A DNA stretch of 64,000 bases from Acidimicrobiaceae bacterium (GTDB taxonomy: Bacteria > Actinomycetota > Acidimicrobiia > Acidimicrobiales > Ilumatobacteraceae). The DNA lies in contig JADKGZ010000010.1 in NCBI GenBank assembly GCA_016722025.1, positions 1 to 64,000 of the forward strand, read 5' to 3'. Both the position numbers and the translations under genes were made by a program. Within the stretch, counting starts at the first letter, position 1. Each line of letters opens with the position of its first letter. The notes under the pieces are model-generated. The model saw nothing but the letters and a program-made list of their open reading frames with translations, ran no database searches and had not been told where the DNA came from. This document shows positions 24,892 to 33,846 of this stretch, one piece after another.

Positions 24892-26889
24892 CTACACGGC
24901 GAGCTCGGGGCGGGCGCGGTACTGCTGCAGGCACTCGGGGTTGGCGAGGGCTTCCGTGTTGCGCACCTCACGGCCGTTGACCACATCGGCGACGGCGAGC
25001 TCGCTGATCTTGTTGCTGCGCGTGCGCGGCACGTCGGTGACCTGCGCGATGCGGGCGGGCACATGACGCGGTGAGGCGTGCGCGCGCAACCGGCTGCGGA
25101 TCTGGGCCTGCAACGCGTCGGTGAGGCGCACACCCTCGACGAGGCGAACGAAGAGCACGATGCGCGTGTCGTCGTCCCACTCCTGGCCGACCGCGACTGC
25201 CTCCACCACCCCGGGGATGTGCTCGACCTGGGCGTAGATCTCGGCGGTGCCGATGCGCACGCCACCGGCGTTGAGGGTGGCGTCGCTGCGGCCGTGGATG
25301 ATCATGCCGCCGCGCGGCGTCCACGAGGCGAAGTCGCCGTGCGCCCACACACCGGGGAAGCGGTCGAAGTAGGCAGCGTGGAACTTCGACCCCGCGGAGT
25401 CGTCGCCCCAGAAGCCCAGCGGCACACTCGGGAACGGCGCGGTGCACACCAGCTCGCCCTTCACGCCGGGCTCGACCACTGCCGCGCCGTCAACCGAGTA
25501 GACCTCCACGGCCATGCCCAGCGCCGGCCCCTGGATCTCGCCGGCGTACACGGGGCGGGTGGGGTCGCCGCCCACGAAGCAGCCGCACAGATCCGTGCCG
25601 CCACTGATGGACGCCAGGTGCACGTCGGGTTTCATCGCCTCGTACACCCAGCGGAAGCTCTCCTCGCTGAGTGGTGAGCCGGTGCTGCACACCGTGCGCA
25701 ACGCAGAGAGATCGTGCGAGTCGATGGGGCGCACGCCGGCCTTGTGCACGCTGTCGATGTACTTCGCCGAGACACCCAGCAGCGTCAGCCGCTCGCGCTC
25801 GGCGATGTCGAACAGCACCGCCGGCGACGGATGGGCCGGGCTGCCGTCGAACAGCACCGCGGTGGCACCGCTGGCGAGCACGCTGACCAGCCAGTTCCAC
25901 ATCATCCAGCCACAGGTGGTGAAGTACAGCACCCGATCGCCGGCGCGGATGTCGCAGTGCAGCTGGTGCTCCTTGAGATGCATCAACAGCACACCCAGGG
26001 CACGGTGAGTGATGCACTTCGGCTTGCCGGTGGTGCCACTGGAGTAGAGGATGTACACGGGATGGTCGCCGGGCAGCCGCTGGAAGTGCAGCGAGGCGCC
26101 GAGGTGAGGGGCCAGGTAGTCGGCCCAGTGCACGCCACCGGCGATGGCGTCGAGCGCAGGGGCCACGGCGACATCGGGCGCTGCAGGCCCGTCGGCGCCG
26201 TCGGCGAGCACGCTGACCACCACCGTGCGTTGCAGCGATGGCAGCTGCGCGGTGATGGCCGCGATGCGATCCAGACAGCTGAACTCCTTGCCCCCGTAGC
26301 GGTAGCCATCGGCCGCCACCAACACGGTGGGCTGTGTCTGCCCGAAGCGATCCACCACGCCGTCGATCCCGAAGTCGCTGGAGGTGGAGGTGAACGTGGC
26401 CCCGATGGCATTCGCGGCCAAGAACGTGATGATGGTCTCGGCGACGTGCGGCATGTAGGCGGCCACCCGATCGCCGGGCTGCACGCCGTCGGCGGTGAGG
26501 GCCGCCGCCAATGCAGCTACCTGTTCGCGCAACTGCTGCCACGTGTAGGCGCGGCGTTCGCCGTGCTCGGTGATGGCCACGAGTGCCTCGTCGCCCGCGC
26601 CGTCTCGGTGCGCAAGCGCGTTCTCCGCGTACGACAACGAGGACTGCGGGAAGAATCGACCTTGGCGCACGGAACCGTCGCCCGAGTCGAACACGACTGG
26701 GCCGGGGTCGCCGATGACCTGGCCGTACGACCACATTCGCTGCCAGAACTCCTGAGGGTCCTGCACCGACCAACCGTGCAGGGCAACCGAGTCGACGACA
26801 TCGGGCCGATCAGCGGCGACCGAGCGACGGAACTCGTCGATGCGCGTGGAGGCGACGCGCTGGGCAGTCGGCGACCACAACGGCTGCAT
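24892..26889 (-). CDS. Acetoacetyl-CoA synthetase
   Basis: 665 residues. This ANL-family enzyme activates acetoacetate to acetoacetyl-CoA with ATP. The AMP-binding motif YILYSSGTTGKPKCI, the acetoacetyl-CoA-synthetase-typical TTCGWMMWNWLVS and SGGTDLCGCFVGG, and the C-terminal Lys region TRSNKISELAV are visible. ATG 26889 is preceded by AAGGGAAG at the right spacing; a TAGGAT -10 box lies at 26938-26933, and an operator-like palindrome (26908-26923) sits just downstream of it. Together with HMG-CoA lyase it would complete leucine or ketone-body catabolism. Confidence 0.93.
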   Translation of the reverse strand: MQPLWSPTAQRVASTRIDEFRRSVAADRPDVVDSVALHGWSVQDPQEFWQRMWSYGQVIGDPGPVVFDSGDGSVRQGRFFPQSSLSYAENALAHRDGAGDEALVAITEHGERRAYTWQQLREQVAALAAALTADGVQPGDRVAAYMPHVAETIITFLAANAIGATFTSTSSDFGIDGVVDRFGQTQPTVLVAADGYRYGGKEFSCLDRIAAITAQLPSLQRTVVVSVLADGADGPAAPDVAVAPALDAIAGGVHWADYLAPHLGASLHFQRLPGDHPVYILYSSGTTGKPKCITHRALGVLLMHLKEHQLHCDIRAGDRVLYFTTCGWMMWNWLVSVLASGATAVLFDGSPAHPSPAVLFDIAERERLTLLGVSAKYIDSVHKAGVRPIDSHDLSALRTVCSTGSPLSEESFRWVYEAMKPDVHLASISGGTDLCGCFVGGDPTRPVYAGEIQGPALGMAVEVYSVDGAAVVEPGVKGELVCTAPFPSVPLGFWGDDSAGSKFHAAYFDRFPGVWAHGDFASWTPRGGMIIHGRSDATLNAGGVRIGTAEIYAQVEHIPGVVEAVAVGQEWDDDTRIVLFVRLVEGVRLTDALQAQIRSRLRAHASPRHVPARIAQVTDVPRTRSNKISELAVADVVNGREVRNTEALANPECLQQYRARPELAV

Positions 26890-26907
26890 GAGGGCTTCCC
26901 TTCGAAA

Positions 26908-26924
26908 TGCCGATCGTTCGGCAA
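26908..26924. promoter_or_regulatory. Operator-like site A (TetR core CGATCGTTC.GCAA)
   Basis: TGCCGATCGTTCGGCA forms an imperfect palindrome, and the string CGATCGTTCGGCAA (26911-26924) shares its core with sites B and C at the tetR and acyl-CoA dehydrogenase promoters. It would overlap the first transcribed bases of the acetoacetyl-CoA synthetase gene. Confidence 0.5.
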
Positions 26925-26991
26925 GCGATGGCATCCTACGATCGACACCGCGTCGCGTTCGAGCGCCGCCTGAAGCACTCACGGAGCCCTC

Positions 26992-27735
26992 ATGGATCTT
27001 GCACTCACCGGCCGACGAGCACTGGTCACCGGCGCATCCAGCGGCCTCGGGTTGGGATGTGCGCAAGCCCTTGCTGCAGAAGGAGCCGAGGTGACGTTGG
27101 TAGCGCGCGACGCCGAACGCCTCGCGGCGGCCGCAGCCACCATCGCGTCATCCACGCACACACTGGTCGGCGAGCTCTCCGACCTCGACGCCATCGCCGG
27201 GTTGGTGGCCGCTGCCGACGACCTGATGGGCGGCGTCGACATCCTCATCGTCAACGCCGGTGGGCCGCCGGCGGGCACCTTCGGCACCATCGCCTTCCAG
27301 CAGTACGAGGCCGCGCTGCGGTTGAACCTGCTCTCCGGTGTGGCGCTGTGCCAGGCGGCGCTGCCGGCCATGCGCGAGCGCGGGTGGGGCCGCGTCGTCG
27401 CCATCACATCCACATCGGTCCGCGAGCCGATCGGCAACCTGATCCTTTCGAACACGGCACGAGCCGGGTTCACCGCCTTCCTGAAGACGGTCGCCACCGA
27501 GATCGCCGGCGACGGTGTGACGGTCAACTCACTGCAACCCGGCCTCCACGTCACCGACCGCATCACCAACCTCTATGGCGACACCGGCAGCCTTGCGGCC
27601 GGCGTGCCCACTCACACGCTGGGCGACCCCGGCGACTTCGGGCGCATCGCCGCGTTCCTGTGCAGCGACTCGGCGAAGTACATCACGGGCACGGCCATCC
27701 CCGTCGACGGCGGCGCCGTGCGCGGCTTGCAGTAG
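26992..27735 (+). CDS. SDR-family protein lacking the usual catalytic Tyr/Lys
   Basis: 247 residues. The Rossmann motif TGASSGLG (about residues 12-19) and VNAGGPPAG are present, but where classical SDRs have YxxxK this protein reads LSNTARAGF, with Ser and Arg at the aligned positions. This matches a known divergent beta-ketoacyl-ACP-reductase-like subgroup that lacks the canonical tetrad; the reaction is unknown. The gene is divergent from acetoacetyl-CoA synthetase and converges with HMG-CoA lyase (8-bp gap). Confidence 0.88.
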   Translation: MDLALTGRRALVTGASSGLGLGCAQALAAEGAEVTLVARDAERLAAAAATIASSTHTLVGELSDLDAIAGLVAAADDLMGGVDILIVNAGGPPAGTFGTIAFQQYEAALRLNLLSGVALCQAALPAMRERGWGRVVAITSTSVREPIGNLILSNTARAGFTAFLKTVATEIAGDGVTVNSLQPGLHVTDRITNLYGDTGSLAAGVPTHTLGDPGDFGRIAAFLCSDSAKYITGTAIPVDGGAVRGLQ

Positions 27736-27743
27736 CGCTCGGT

Positions 27744-28634
27744 TCACGCGCCGGCGCGGCGCGAACGTGGGCCCGCGTGGGCGACGCGACTGGGCACCTG
27801 GTGGCCCACCAATCGCTCCACCAGCAGCGCGGCCTCGATGATCGCCTCGATGCCGATGCCGGTGTGCACACCCAGGTCGTCGCACAGGGCCACCGCTTCT
27901 TCGGTGGCAACGTTGCCGGCCGCGCCGGCGGCGAAGGGCGAGCCGCCGAGGCCACCCACCGACGTGTCGAAGCGCACCACCCCGGCCTGCAGCCCCGCAT
28001 AGAGGTTGAGCAGCCCGGTGCCACGCGTGTCGTGCAGGTGCAGGCCCACGTGTGTGCCGGTGCGCAGCAGCACGTCGTCGATGCGCCGAGGGGTCGCCAT
28101 GCCGGTGGTGTCGGCCAGCGTGACAGCACTCGCTCCCGACGCACGCAGGCGTTCGGCGAGCAGCGCAACGTCGGCCGGCAGGCTGTCGCCCTCGTAGGGC
28201 GAGCCGAACGCACACGAGATGACCGCGTCAACCGGCACCGGCCCGGCCAACACGCAGATGGCGGCGATGGCCGCGAGCGACTCGTCGATCGACATGCGCA
28301 CGTTGCGCTGGTTGTAGGTGGCCGAGGCGGAGATCGTGACCGTCAGTTCGTCGATGCCGGCAGCCAGCGCCAGCTCTGCACCGCGCACGTTGGGCACCAG
28401 CGCTGCCCGAACCACGCCCTCCGGTGCACCCAGGCCGGCCACCACGTCGGCCGCGCCGGCCATCGCAGGTACGGCCGCAGGGCTGACGAACGCCGCCACT
28501 TCGAGATGGGTGACGCCTGCGATGAGCAGCGCGTCGAGCAGCTCCAATCGATCGTCAACGTCGAGCGGGGCCTCCGACTGCAGACCATCGCGAGCGCCGA
28601 CTTCGCGGATGGTGATCCGTGCGGGCAGGTTCAT
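27744..28634 (-). CDS. Hydroxymethylglutaryl-CoA lyase
   Basis: 296 residues. The enzyme splits HMG-CoA into acetyl-CoA and acetoacetate, the last step of leucine breakdown. IREVGARDGLQSE (metal/active site), DTTGMATP, HLHDTRGTG and GGLGGSPFAAGAAGNVATEE are family motifs. In the last, the Cys that is usual after GLGG is Ser, a change I believe occurs in actinobacterial members. The ATG overlaps the TetR stop (ATGA), so regulator and lyase form one operon. Confidence 0.9.
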   Translation of the reverse strand: MNLPARITIREVGARDGLQSEAPLDVDDRLELLDALLIAGVTHLEVAAFVSPAAVPAMAGAADVVAGLGAPEGVVRAALVPNVRGAELALAAGIDELTVTISASATYNQRNVRMSIDESLAAIAAICVLAGPVPVDAVISCAFGSPYEGDSLPADVALLAERLRASGASAVTLADTTGMATPRRIDDVLLRTGTHVGLHLHDTRGTGLLNLYAGLQAGVVRFDTSVGGLGGSPFAAGAAGNVATEEAVALCDDLGVHTGIGIEAIIEAALLVERLVGHQVPSRVAHAGPRSRRAGA

Positions 28635-29203
28635 CGAGCGGCTCCTTCGCTACCCACCGCGTGGAGCGCGGCCATCGCCATGTCGCGCAGCATCGGTGCC
28701 AGGGTTCGTGGCTGCAGGCTGCCGGTGTGCGGCGTGGAGTTGATCAGCCCGATGGCCGCCTGCACCGCAGCCGTGGCACGAGCGCGCACCAGGCGCGGGT
28801 AGAGGCGGCGCAGCACCGCCACCCACACGTCGACGTACTGTCGTTGCAGCGCGCGCACGGTGTGCGCCTGCTGTTCGTCGAGCTGCCCCAACTCGCGACC
28901 GTGCACCACGATCAGGTCGGGCTGGCCGAGCGCGAAGCGAACCTGCACACCAACCAACGCCGCGAGCGCGGCTTCGGCGTTCGGTGCGGCCTGCACGCAG
29001 TCGCGGCCGCCGGCCAGCAGTTGCTCGCTCACGTCGGTGAGCATCGCCGCCAGCAACGCCTGCTTGCCGGGGAAGTGCCAGTAGATGGCGGGGCCGCTCA
29101 CACCGGCCGCGGCGCCGATGTCGTCGATGCTGGTCGCCCCGTAGCCGCGCTCGGCGAACAGGCGGGCCGCAGCCTGCTGGATCTGTTCGGAACGAGAGGC
29201 CAC
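28631..29203 (-). CDS. TetR-family regulator
   Basis: 190 residues. The N-terminal HTH (IQQAAARLFAERGYGATSI, then AAGVSGPAIYWHFPGKQALL) is typical TetR; the C-terminal ligand domain is about 130 residues. GTG 29203 follows a TAGGGT -10 box (29217-29212). Site B (29224-29244) overlaps its -35 region, so it should repress itself and the downstream HMG-CoA lyase, and through site C the acyl-CoA dehydrogenase operon. An acyl-CoA ligand is likely from context, not shown. Confidence 0.9.
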   Translation of the reverse strand: MASRSEQIQQAAARLFAERGYGATSIDDIGAAAGVSGPAIYWHFPGKQALLAAMLTDVSEQLLAGGRDCVQAAPNAEAALAALVGVQVRFALGQPDLIVVHGRELGQLDEQQAHTVRALQRQYVDVWVAVLRRLYPRLVRARATAAVQAAIGLINSTPHTGSLQPRTLAPMLRDMAMAALHAVGSEGAAR

Positions 29204-29223
29204 GAACCACCACCCTACGAGAT

Positions 29224-29244
29224 CCCTAACGACCGTTCAGCAAC
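29224..29244. promoter_or_regulatory. Operator-like site B upstream of tetR
   Basis: CCCTAACGACCGTTCAGCAA (29224-29243) differs from site C by one base (C for T). Its position over the -35 region of the tetR promoter fits autorepression. Confidence 0.65.
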
Positions 29245-29276
29245 CGTGACACAGCAAGATGACACGGCGACAACGA

Positions 29277-31019
29277 TCACCAGCTGCCGGAGCTGCCACC
29301 ACCACCACCGCCGCCCACGCTGCCACCCGAGAAGCCGCTGAAGCCGCCGCCGGAGCCACCACTGCTGCCGGCGGGCGGCGGTGGCGTGCGGGCTTGCGAC
29401 CAGGCACCGAGGTGCGAGTAGACCAGCAACGGCGCGGTCTGAGCGGCGATGTCGGGCGGCGGCACCGCACTGTTGGCAACAGCACGGCCCCACGCACCGG
29501 CAGCGCCCAGCGCCACGGCCCACGCTGAGTACTCACGCAGCAGGCCATGCTGCCAGGCCCACTCGACGTGCTTGCCTTCGCTCGCCTCCAGGAACCGCCG
29601 GAACGACTCGGCACGCAGTGCCACCGCGCTGCCGGCGGCGCTGCGCTGCGGCAGCAACCGGCGATACGCCACACCTGCCACCACTGCCGGGATGACGAAG
29701 CCGGCCAACAGCGCGATCGGCCATGCTCGCGCCCAGCCGCGCCACACGGCAACGGCCAGCGCAACCGTCGCAACGGTCACCGTGGCCGACAGCGCGACGG
29801 GGAACTTCGGCGCCGAACCGGGTGCGAACTTCCTCCACCAACCCGACGCGGCAGCAACCTGCTTCTGTTCGGCCAGGAGCTGCTGCCACAAGGTCTGCAG
29901 CGCCGGCTGGTACTTGCCCAGCTCGAGCTCACCGTCGCCACCGAGCAGGTCGGTGATGCGGTCGCGCGTGACGGGATCGGCCTGAGCCAGTGCAGGGCCC
30001 GCCGACAGGACCTGCGGCGTACCGTCGGTGAGCGTGAGCACACCGACGGCGATCTGATCGGAGAACCACGCCGACACCGACTCGGTGTCGACCGCTTCCT
30101 TGAGCAGGATGGCACCCTGCCACGGTCGGATGCCGGCGGGCGGCACGAACTCGGTGGTGACCATGGCGTCGAGCTCTTGATCGGTGACCAATCGCGTGGG
30201 GCCACCAGCGGCACCGTAGGCAGCATCGGCTGCACCAGCGCCACCCACCTCGTTGCGGCCCAGGCGTCGAGAGATGCGGTACCCGCCGAAGCCCGCCGCA
30301 GCACCCAGCAGGCCGACTCCGGCGGCCAGCGGCAGAGGGTTGTCGTTGCGGCGATCGATCGGATCCGGGATCGGCACGTCGACCGGAGTGGTGATGGCAA
30401 CGATGCTGCCACCGACGGTGATGCCGTCGCCGGCCGACAGCGGCTCGAACACGACCCGATACAGGTCGCCGTCGCGCACCAGCTCGCAGCCACCGACATC
30501 GCCGAACCCACCCACGTTGCACGTGGTGTCGGCAAGCTCGAAACCGGCGAGGACCACTTCGAAGCGACCGGTCTCCAGCTCTTCGCCGGGGTCGATGATG
30601 TCGAGCGCGAGAGCGCCGGTGGACAGTTGTGCGTCGGGCAGCGTGTACGAGAGCAGGTAACGGTGCTGGCCGGAGATGGTGCTGTCGGGGTCGCCGATGC
30701 GAATGCGCGTGCGCGACCCCATGTCGGTGACCGAGGTCTGGTCGGGCGCGTCGGGCGACGACACCACCACATCGATGGGCTCGCCGAAGTCGTTGGGGAT
30801 GATGCGCTCGTAGCCGTGCCGTTGGGTGGTACCGAAGTCCTGGTCGACCGTCTCGCGGAGCCGCACACCATCACCTGCCGGTGTGACCAGCACCTGTTTT
30901 GCATCGAAGCGCTCGTCGTGCACGCCACCACCCATCACGCCGGCCAGCACCAGCGCCGGCCCGGCGACCAGTGATGCACCGACAGCGACATGACGAAGAG
31001 CACCAACGGGATTGAGCAC
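29277..31019 (-). CDS. DUF2207 membrane protein
   Basis: 580 residues. A first membrane segment (about 10-30) is followed by an extracytoplasmic beta-rich region, a further membrane segment near the middle, a cytoplasmic region, a pair of segments (about 430-475) and a Gly/Ser-rich tail ending GSSGSW, all characteristic of DUF2207 (YciQ-like) proteins of unknown function. GTG 31019 is chosen because -10 box TACCGT (31031-31026) starts RNA exactly there; the longer frame to 31100 would run through the neighbouring operator. Confidence 0.85.
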   Translation of the reverse strand: MLNPVGALRHVAVGASLVAGPALVLAGVMGGGVHDERFDAKQVLVTPAGDGVRLRETVDQDFGTTQRHGYERIIPNDFGEPIDVVVSSPDAPDQTSVTDMGSRTRIRIGDPDSTISGQHRYLLSYTLPDAQLSTGALALDIIDPGEELETGRFEVVLAGFELADTTCNVGGFGDVGGCELVRDGDLYRVVFEPLSAGDGITVGGSIVAITTPVDVPIPDPIDRRNDNPLPLAAGVGLLGAAAGFGGYRISRRLGRNEVGGAGAADAAYGAAGGPTRLVTDQELDAMVTTEFVPPAGIRPWQGAILLKEAVDTESVSAWFSDQIAVGVLTLTDGTPQVLSAGPALAQADPVTRDRITDLLGGDGELELGKYQPALQTLWQQLLAEQKQVAAASGWWRKFAPGSAPKFPVALSATVTVATVALAVAVWRGWARAWPIALLAGFVIPAVVAGVAYRRLLPQRSAAGSAVALRAESFRRFLEASEGKHVEWAWQHGLLREYSAWAVALGAAGAWGRAVANSAVPPPDIAAQTAPLLVYSHLGAWSQARTPPPPAGSSGGSGGGFSGFSGGSVGGGGGGGSSGSW

Positions 31020-31064
31020 ACTCGCACGGTATCCGGTCGGCGGCGGGCAGCCGCTCGTGCGGCT

Positions 31065-31097
31065 CCCTAACGATCGTTCAGCAAACAGTGGTAGGTT
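31065..31097 (+). promoter_or_regulatory. Site C operator and -10 box of acyl-CoA dehydrogenase operon
   Basis: CCCTAACGATCGTTCAGCAA at 31065-31084 contains the perfect palindrome AACGATCGTT and is nearly identical to site B. TAGGTT (31092-31097) is the likely -10 box, with the start near 31104, so the operator covers the -35 and spacer region. Confidence 0.65.
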
Positions 31098-31127
31098 CAC
31101 CGTCGTTCAAGGTCGAGGAGGTCATCG

Positions 31128-32273
31128 ATGATCGAGTTCAGCGACGAGCACGAGGCATTCCGGGCCGTGGTGCGCGACTTCGCGCAACGCGAGCTGGCAC
31201 CACACGTCGAACGCTGGGAAGCAGCAGCGGAACTACCGCTCGAGGCGGTCGCCAAGATGGCCGAGCTGGGCGTGTTCGCCATCGTGTTCCCCGAGGAGTG
31301 GGGCGGCAGTGGTGGCGACTTCACCTCGCTGTGCATCGCCATCGAAGAGATCGGCCGGGTCAGCCAGAGCCTCGGCATCACGCTCTCCGCCGCTGTCGGG
31401 TTGGGCGCCAATCCGATCCACTCCTTCGGCACGCCCGACCAGCAGGCCGAGTGGCTGCCCGACCTAGTTGCCGGCCGGCGGTTGGGCGCGTTCGGCCTCA
31501 CCGAACCCGACGCGGGCAGCGACGCCGGCGGCACCCGCACCCGCGCCCGGTACGACACGGCCAGCGACGAATGGGTGCTCGATGGCAGCAAGGCGTTCAT
31601 CACCAACTCGGGTACGGCCATCACGTCGGTGGTCGCCGTCACCGCGCTCACCGCGCCGGGCGAGATCAGCTCGTTCATCGTGCCGGCCGGCACGCCGGGC
31701 ATGACCATCGAGCCCCCCTATCGCAAGCTGGGCTGGCACGCCAGCGACACGCACGGCATCACGCTGGCCGATTGCAGGGTGCCTGCCGGCAACATGCTCG
31801 GCGCGCAGGGCAGCGGGCTGCGCAACTTCCTCGCCATCCTCGACGACGGTCGCATCGCCATCAGCGCGCTCGCCGTCGGCTGCGCGCAGGCCTGCCTCGA
31901 TCTGGCCGTCGACTACGCGAAGGAGCGGCAGGCGTTCGGCGGGCCGATCGGTCGCTTCCAGGGCCTTGCGTTCCAGCTCGCCGACCTGGCAGTGGCCGTG
32001 GAGAACAGCCGCAACCTCACGTACGGTGCGGCACGCTCGAAGGATCGCGGCAAGCCGTTCCGCCAGGCAGCAGCGATGGCCAAGCTGTACAGCACCGAGA
32101 CCGCTGTCACCGCCACACGGGTGGCCACGCAGGTGTTCGGCGGCATGGGGTTCATGGAGGAATCGCCCGTGGCTCGCTTCTATCGCGATGCGAAGATCCT
32201 GGAGATCGGTGAAGGCACCAGCGAGATCCAACGCCTGGTGATCGCGCGAGGCTTGGGCCTCCCGGTCGGATGA
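31128..32273 (+). CDS. Acyl-CoA dehydrogenase
   Basis: 381 residues. FAD-dependent oxidation of acyl-CoA to enoyl-CoA. FGLTEPDAGSDAGGT and FITNSG (FAD/substrate loop), QVFGGMGFMEESPVARFYRDAK split over the C-terminal domain, and Glu362 in EIGEGTSEIQ as probable base are visible. The regulon context suggests a branched-chain substrate such as isovaleryl-CoA. A strong Shine-Dalgarno GAGGAGG precedes the ATG. The carboxyltransferase gene follows after 10 bp. Confidence 0.93.
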   Translation: MIEFSDEHEAFRAVVRDFAQRELAPHVERWEAAAELPLEAVAKMAELGVFAIVFPEEWGGSGGDFTSLCIAIEEIGRVSQSLGITLSAAVGLGANPIHSFGTPDQQAEWLPDLVAGRRLGAFGLTEPDAGSDAGGTRTRARYDTASDEWVLDGSKAFITNSGTAITSVVAVTALTAPGEISSFIVPAGTPGMTIEPPYRKLGWHASDTHGITLADCRVPAGNMLGAQGSGLRNFLAILDDGRIAISALAVGCAQACLDLAVDYAKERQAFGGPIGRFQGLAFQLADLAVAVENSRNLTYGAARSKDRGKPFRQAAAMAKLYSTETAVTATRVATQVFGGMGFMEESPVARFYRDAKILEIGEGTSEIQRLVIARGLGLPVG

Positions 32274-32283
32274 AGGACGCGCG

Positions 32284-33822
32284 ATGAACGAGCACGAGGA
32301 TCTGCTGGCCCGCTCCGCGCGGGCACTCACCGGCAACCTGCACACACGCGGCGGTGCCGAGAGCGAGAAGCTGGCTCGCCAGCACAAGCTGTTCGTACGC
32401 GACCGCCTGGCGCTGCTGTTCGACGAGGGCACGTTCGTGGAGGACGGGCTGCTGGCCAACACGCTGGCCGCCGACCTGCCGGCCGACGGTGTGGTCACCG
32501 GGCAGGGCCGCGTGGACGGCCGGCCGGCGCTGGTGGTGGCGAACGACCCCACCGTGAAGGCCGGCTCGTGGGGTGCCCGCACCGTCGAGAAGATCGTGCG
32601 TGTCACCGAGTACGCGCTGCGTCACGAGCTGCCCATCTTCTGGTTCATCGACTCGGCCGGCGCCCGCATCACCGACCAGGTCGAGCTGTTCCCCGGCCGG
32701 CGGGGTGCCGGGCGCATCTTCAGCAACCAGGTCAAGCTCAGCGGCAAGGTGCCGCAGATCTGCTGCCTGTTCGGCCCGTCGGCCGCCGGCGGTGCCTACA
32801 TCCCCGCGTTCTGCGACGTGGTGATCATGGTGGAGGGCAACGCCAGCATGTACCTCGGCTCGCCGCGCATGGCCGAAGAGGTGATCGGCGAGATCGTGAC
32901 GCTGGAGGAGATGGGCGGGGCGCGCATGCACACCACCGTCAGCGGGTGCGGCGACAACCTGGCCCACGACGACGCCGACGCCATCGACCAGGCCCGTCAC
33001 CTGTTCAGCTACCTGCCCGAACGGTGGCGCGAACGACCAGCCGCGACCGAGCCCGATGCACCCGTGCGCACCCTCACCCGCGCCGAGCTGCCGGCACAAG
33101 AAGCAGCCGGGTACGACATGCACCGCGTCATCGACTGCCTGGTGGATGCCGACACGTTCTTCGAGCTCAAGCCGTTGTTCGCGCCCGAGCTCACCACCGG
33201 CTTCGCCAGGCTCGACGGGCACGTGGTGGGCATCGTGGCCAACAACCCGATGCACAAGGGCGGCGTGCTGTTCGGCGACAGTGCCGACAAGGCCGCTCGC
33301 TTCGTGTGGATGTGCGACGCGTACAACATCCCGCTCGTGTTCCTGGCCGATGTGCCCGGGTTCATGATCGGCACACAGGTGGAACGAGCAGGCATCATCC
33401 GCCACGGGGCGAAGATGATCACCGCCATCACCGAGGCCACCGTGCCCAAGATCAGCGTGGTCGTCCGCAAGGCCTACGGCGCCGGGCTGTACGCGATGTG
33501 CGGTCCGGCATTCGACCCCATCGCCACCATTGCGTTGCCCACCGCCAAGATCGCAGTGATGGGCCCTGAGGCCGCGGTGAACGCCGTTTTCGCCAACAAG
33601 ATCCAGGCGATCGCCGACCCCGTCGAGCGCGCCGCCTACGTCGACGAGCGCCGAGCGGAGTACGAAGAGGACGTCGACCTCTACCGGTTGGCGAGCGAGC
33701 TGGTCATCGACGCGGTCGTGCCCTTCGAAGCGCTGCGTGGCGAGCTGATCGCCCGCTTCGCCACCGCCGATCCGGTGGACCGCGACGTGGTGCACAAGCG
33801 GCACGCCATCTACATGGGCTGA
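32284..33822 (+). CDS. Acyl-CoA carboxylase carboxyltransferase (beta) subunit
   Basis: 512 residues. Two crotonase-like halves are seen: GPSAAGGAYIPAFCD in the first (acyl-CoA pocket) and VPGFMIGTQVERAGIIRHGAKM in the second (carboxybiotin pocket). It transfers carboxyl from biotin to an acyl-CoA such as methylcrotonyl-CoA. No biotin carboxylase/BCCP (alpha) subunit is in the window, so the partner must be encoded elsewhere. It is cotranscribed with the acyl-CoA dehydrogenase. Confidence 0.92.
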   Translation: MNEHEDLLARSARALTGNLHTRGGAESEKLARQHKLFVRDRLALLFDEGTFVEDGLLANTLAADLPADGVVTGQGRVDGRPALVVANDPTVKAGSWGARTVEKIVRVTEYALRHELPIFWFIDSAGARITDQVELFPGRRGAGRIFSNQVKLSGKVPQICCLFGPSAAGGAYIPAFCDVVIMVEGNASMYLGSPRMAEEVIGEIVTLEEMGGARMHTTVSGCGDNLAHDDADAIDQARHLFSYLPERWRERPAATEPDAPVRTLTRAELPAQEAAGYDMHRVIDCLVDADTFFELKPLFAPELTTGFARLDGHVVGIVANNPMHKGGVLFGDSADKAARFVWMCDAYNIPLVFLADVPGFMIGTQVERAGIIRHGAKMITAITEATVPKISVVVRKAYGAGLYAMCGPAFDPIATIALPTAKIAVMGPEAAVNAVFANKIQAIADPVERAAYVDERRAEYEEDVDLYRLASELVIDAVVPFEALRGELIARFATADPVDRDVVHKRHAIYMG

Positions 33823-33833
33823 GCCAGCGGCAG

Positions 33834-33846
33834 TAGGGTCGCACCA
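33834..33846 (+). promoter_or_regulatory. Leaderless promoter of universal stress gene
   Basis: TAGGGT (33834-33839) ends 6 nt before the ATG at 33846, so the transcription start should be the A of the start codon. Confidence 0.5.
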
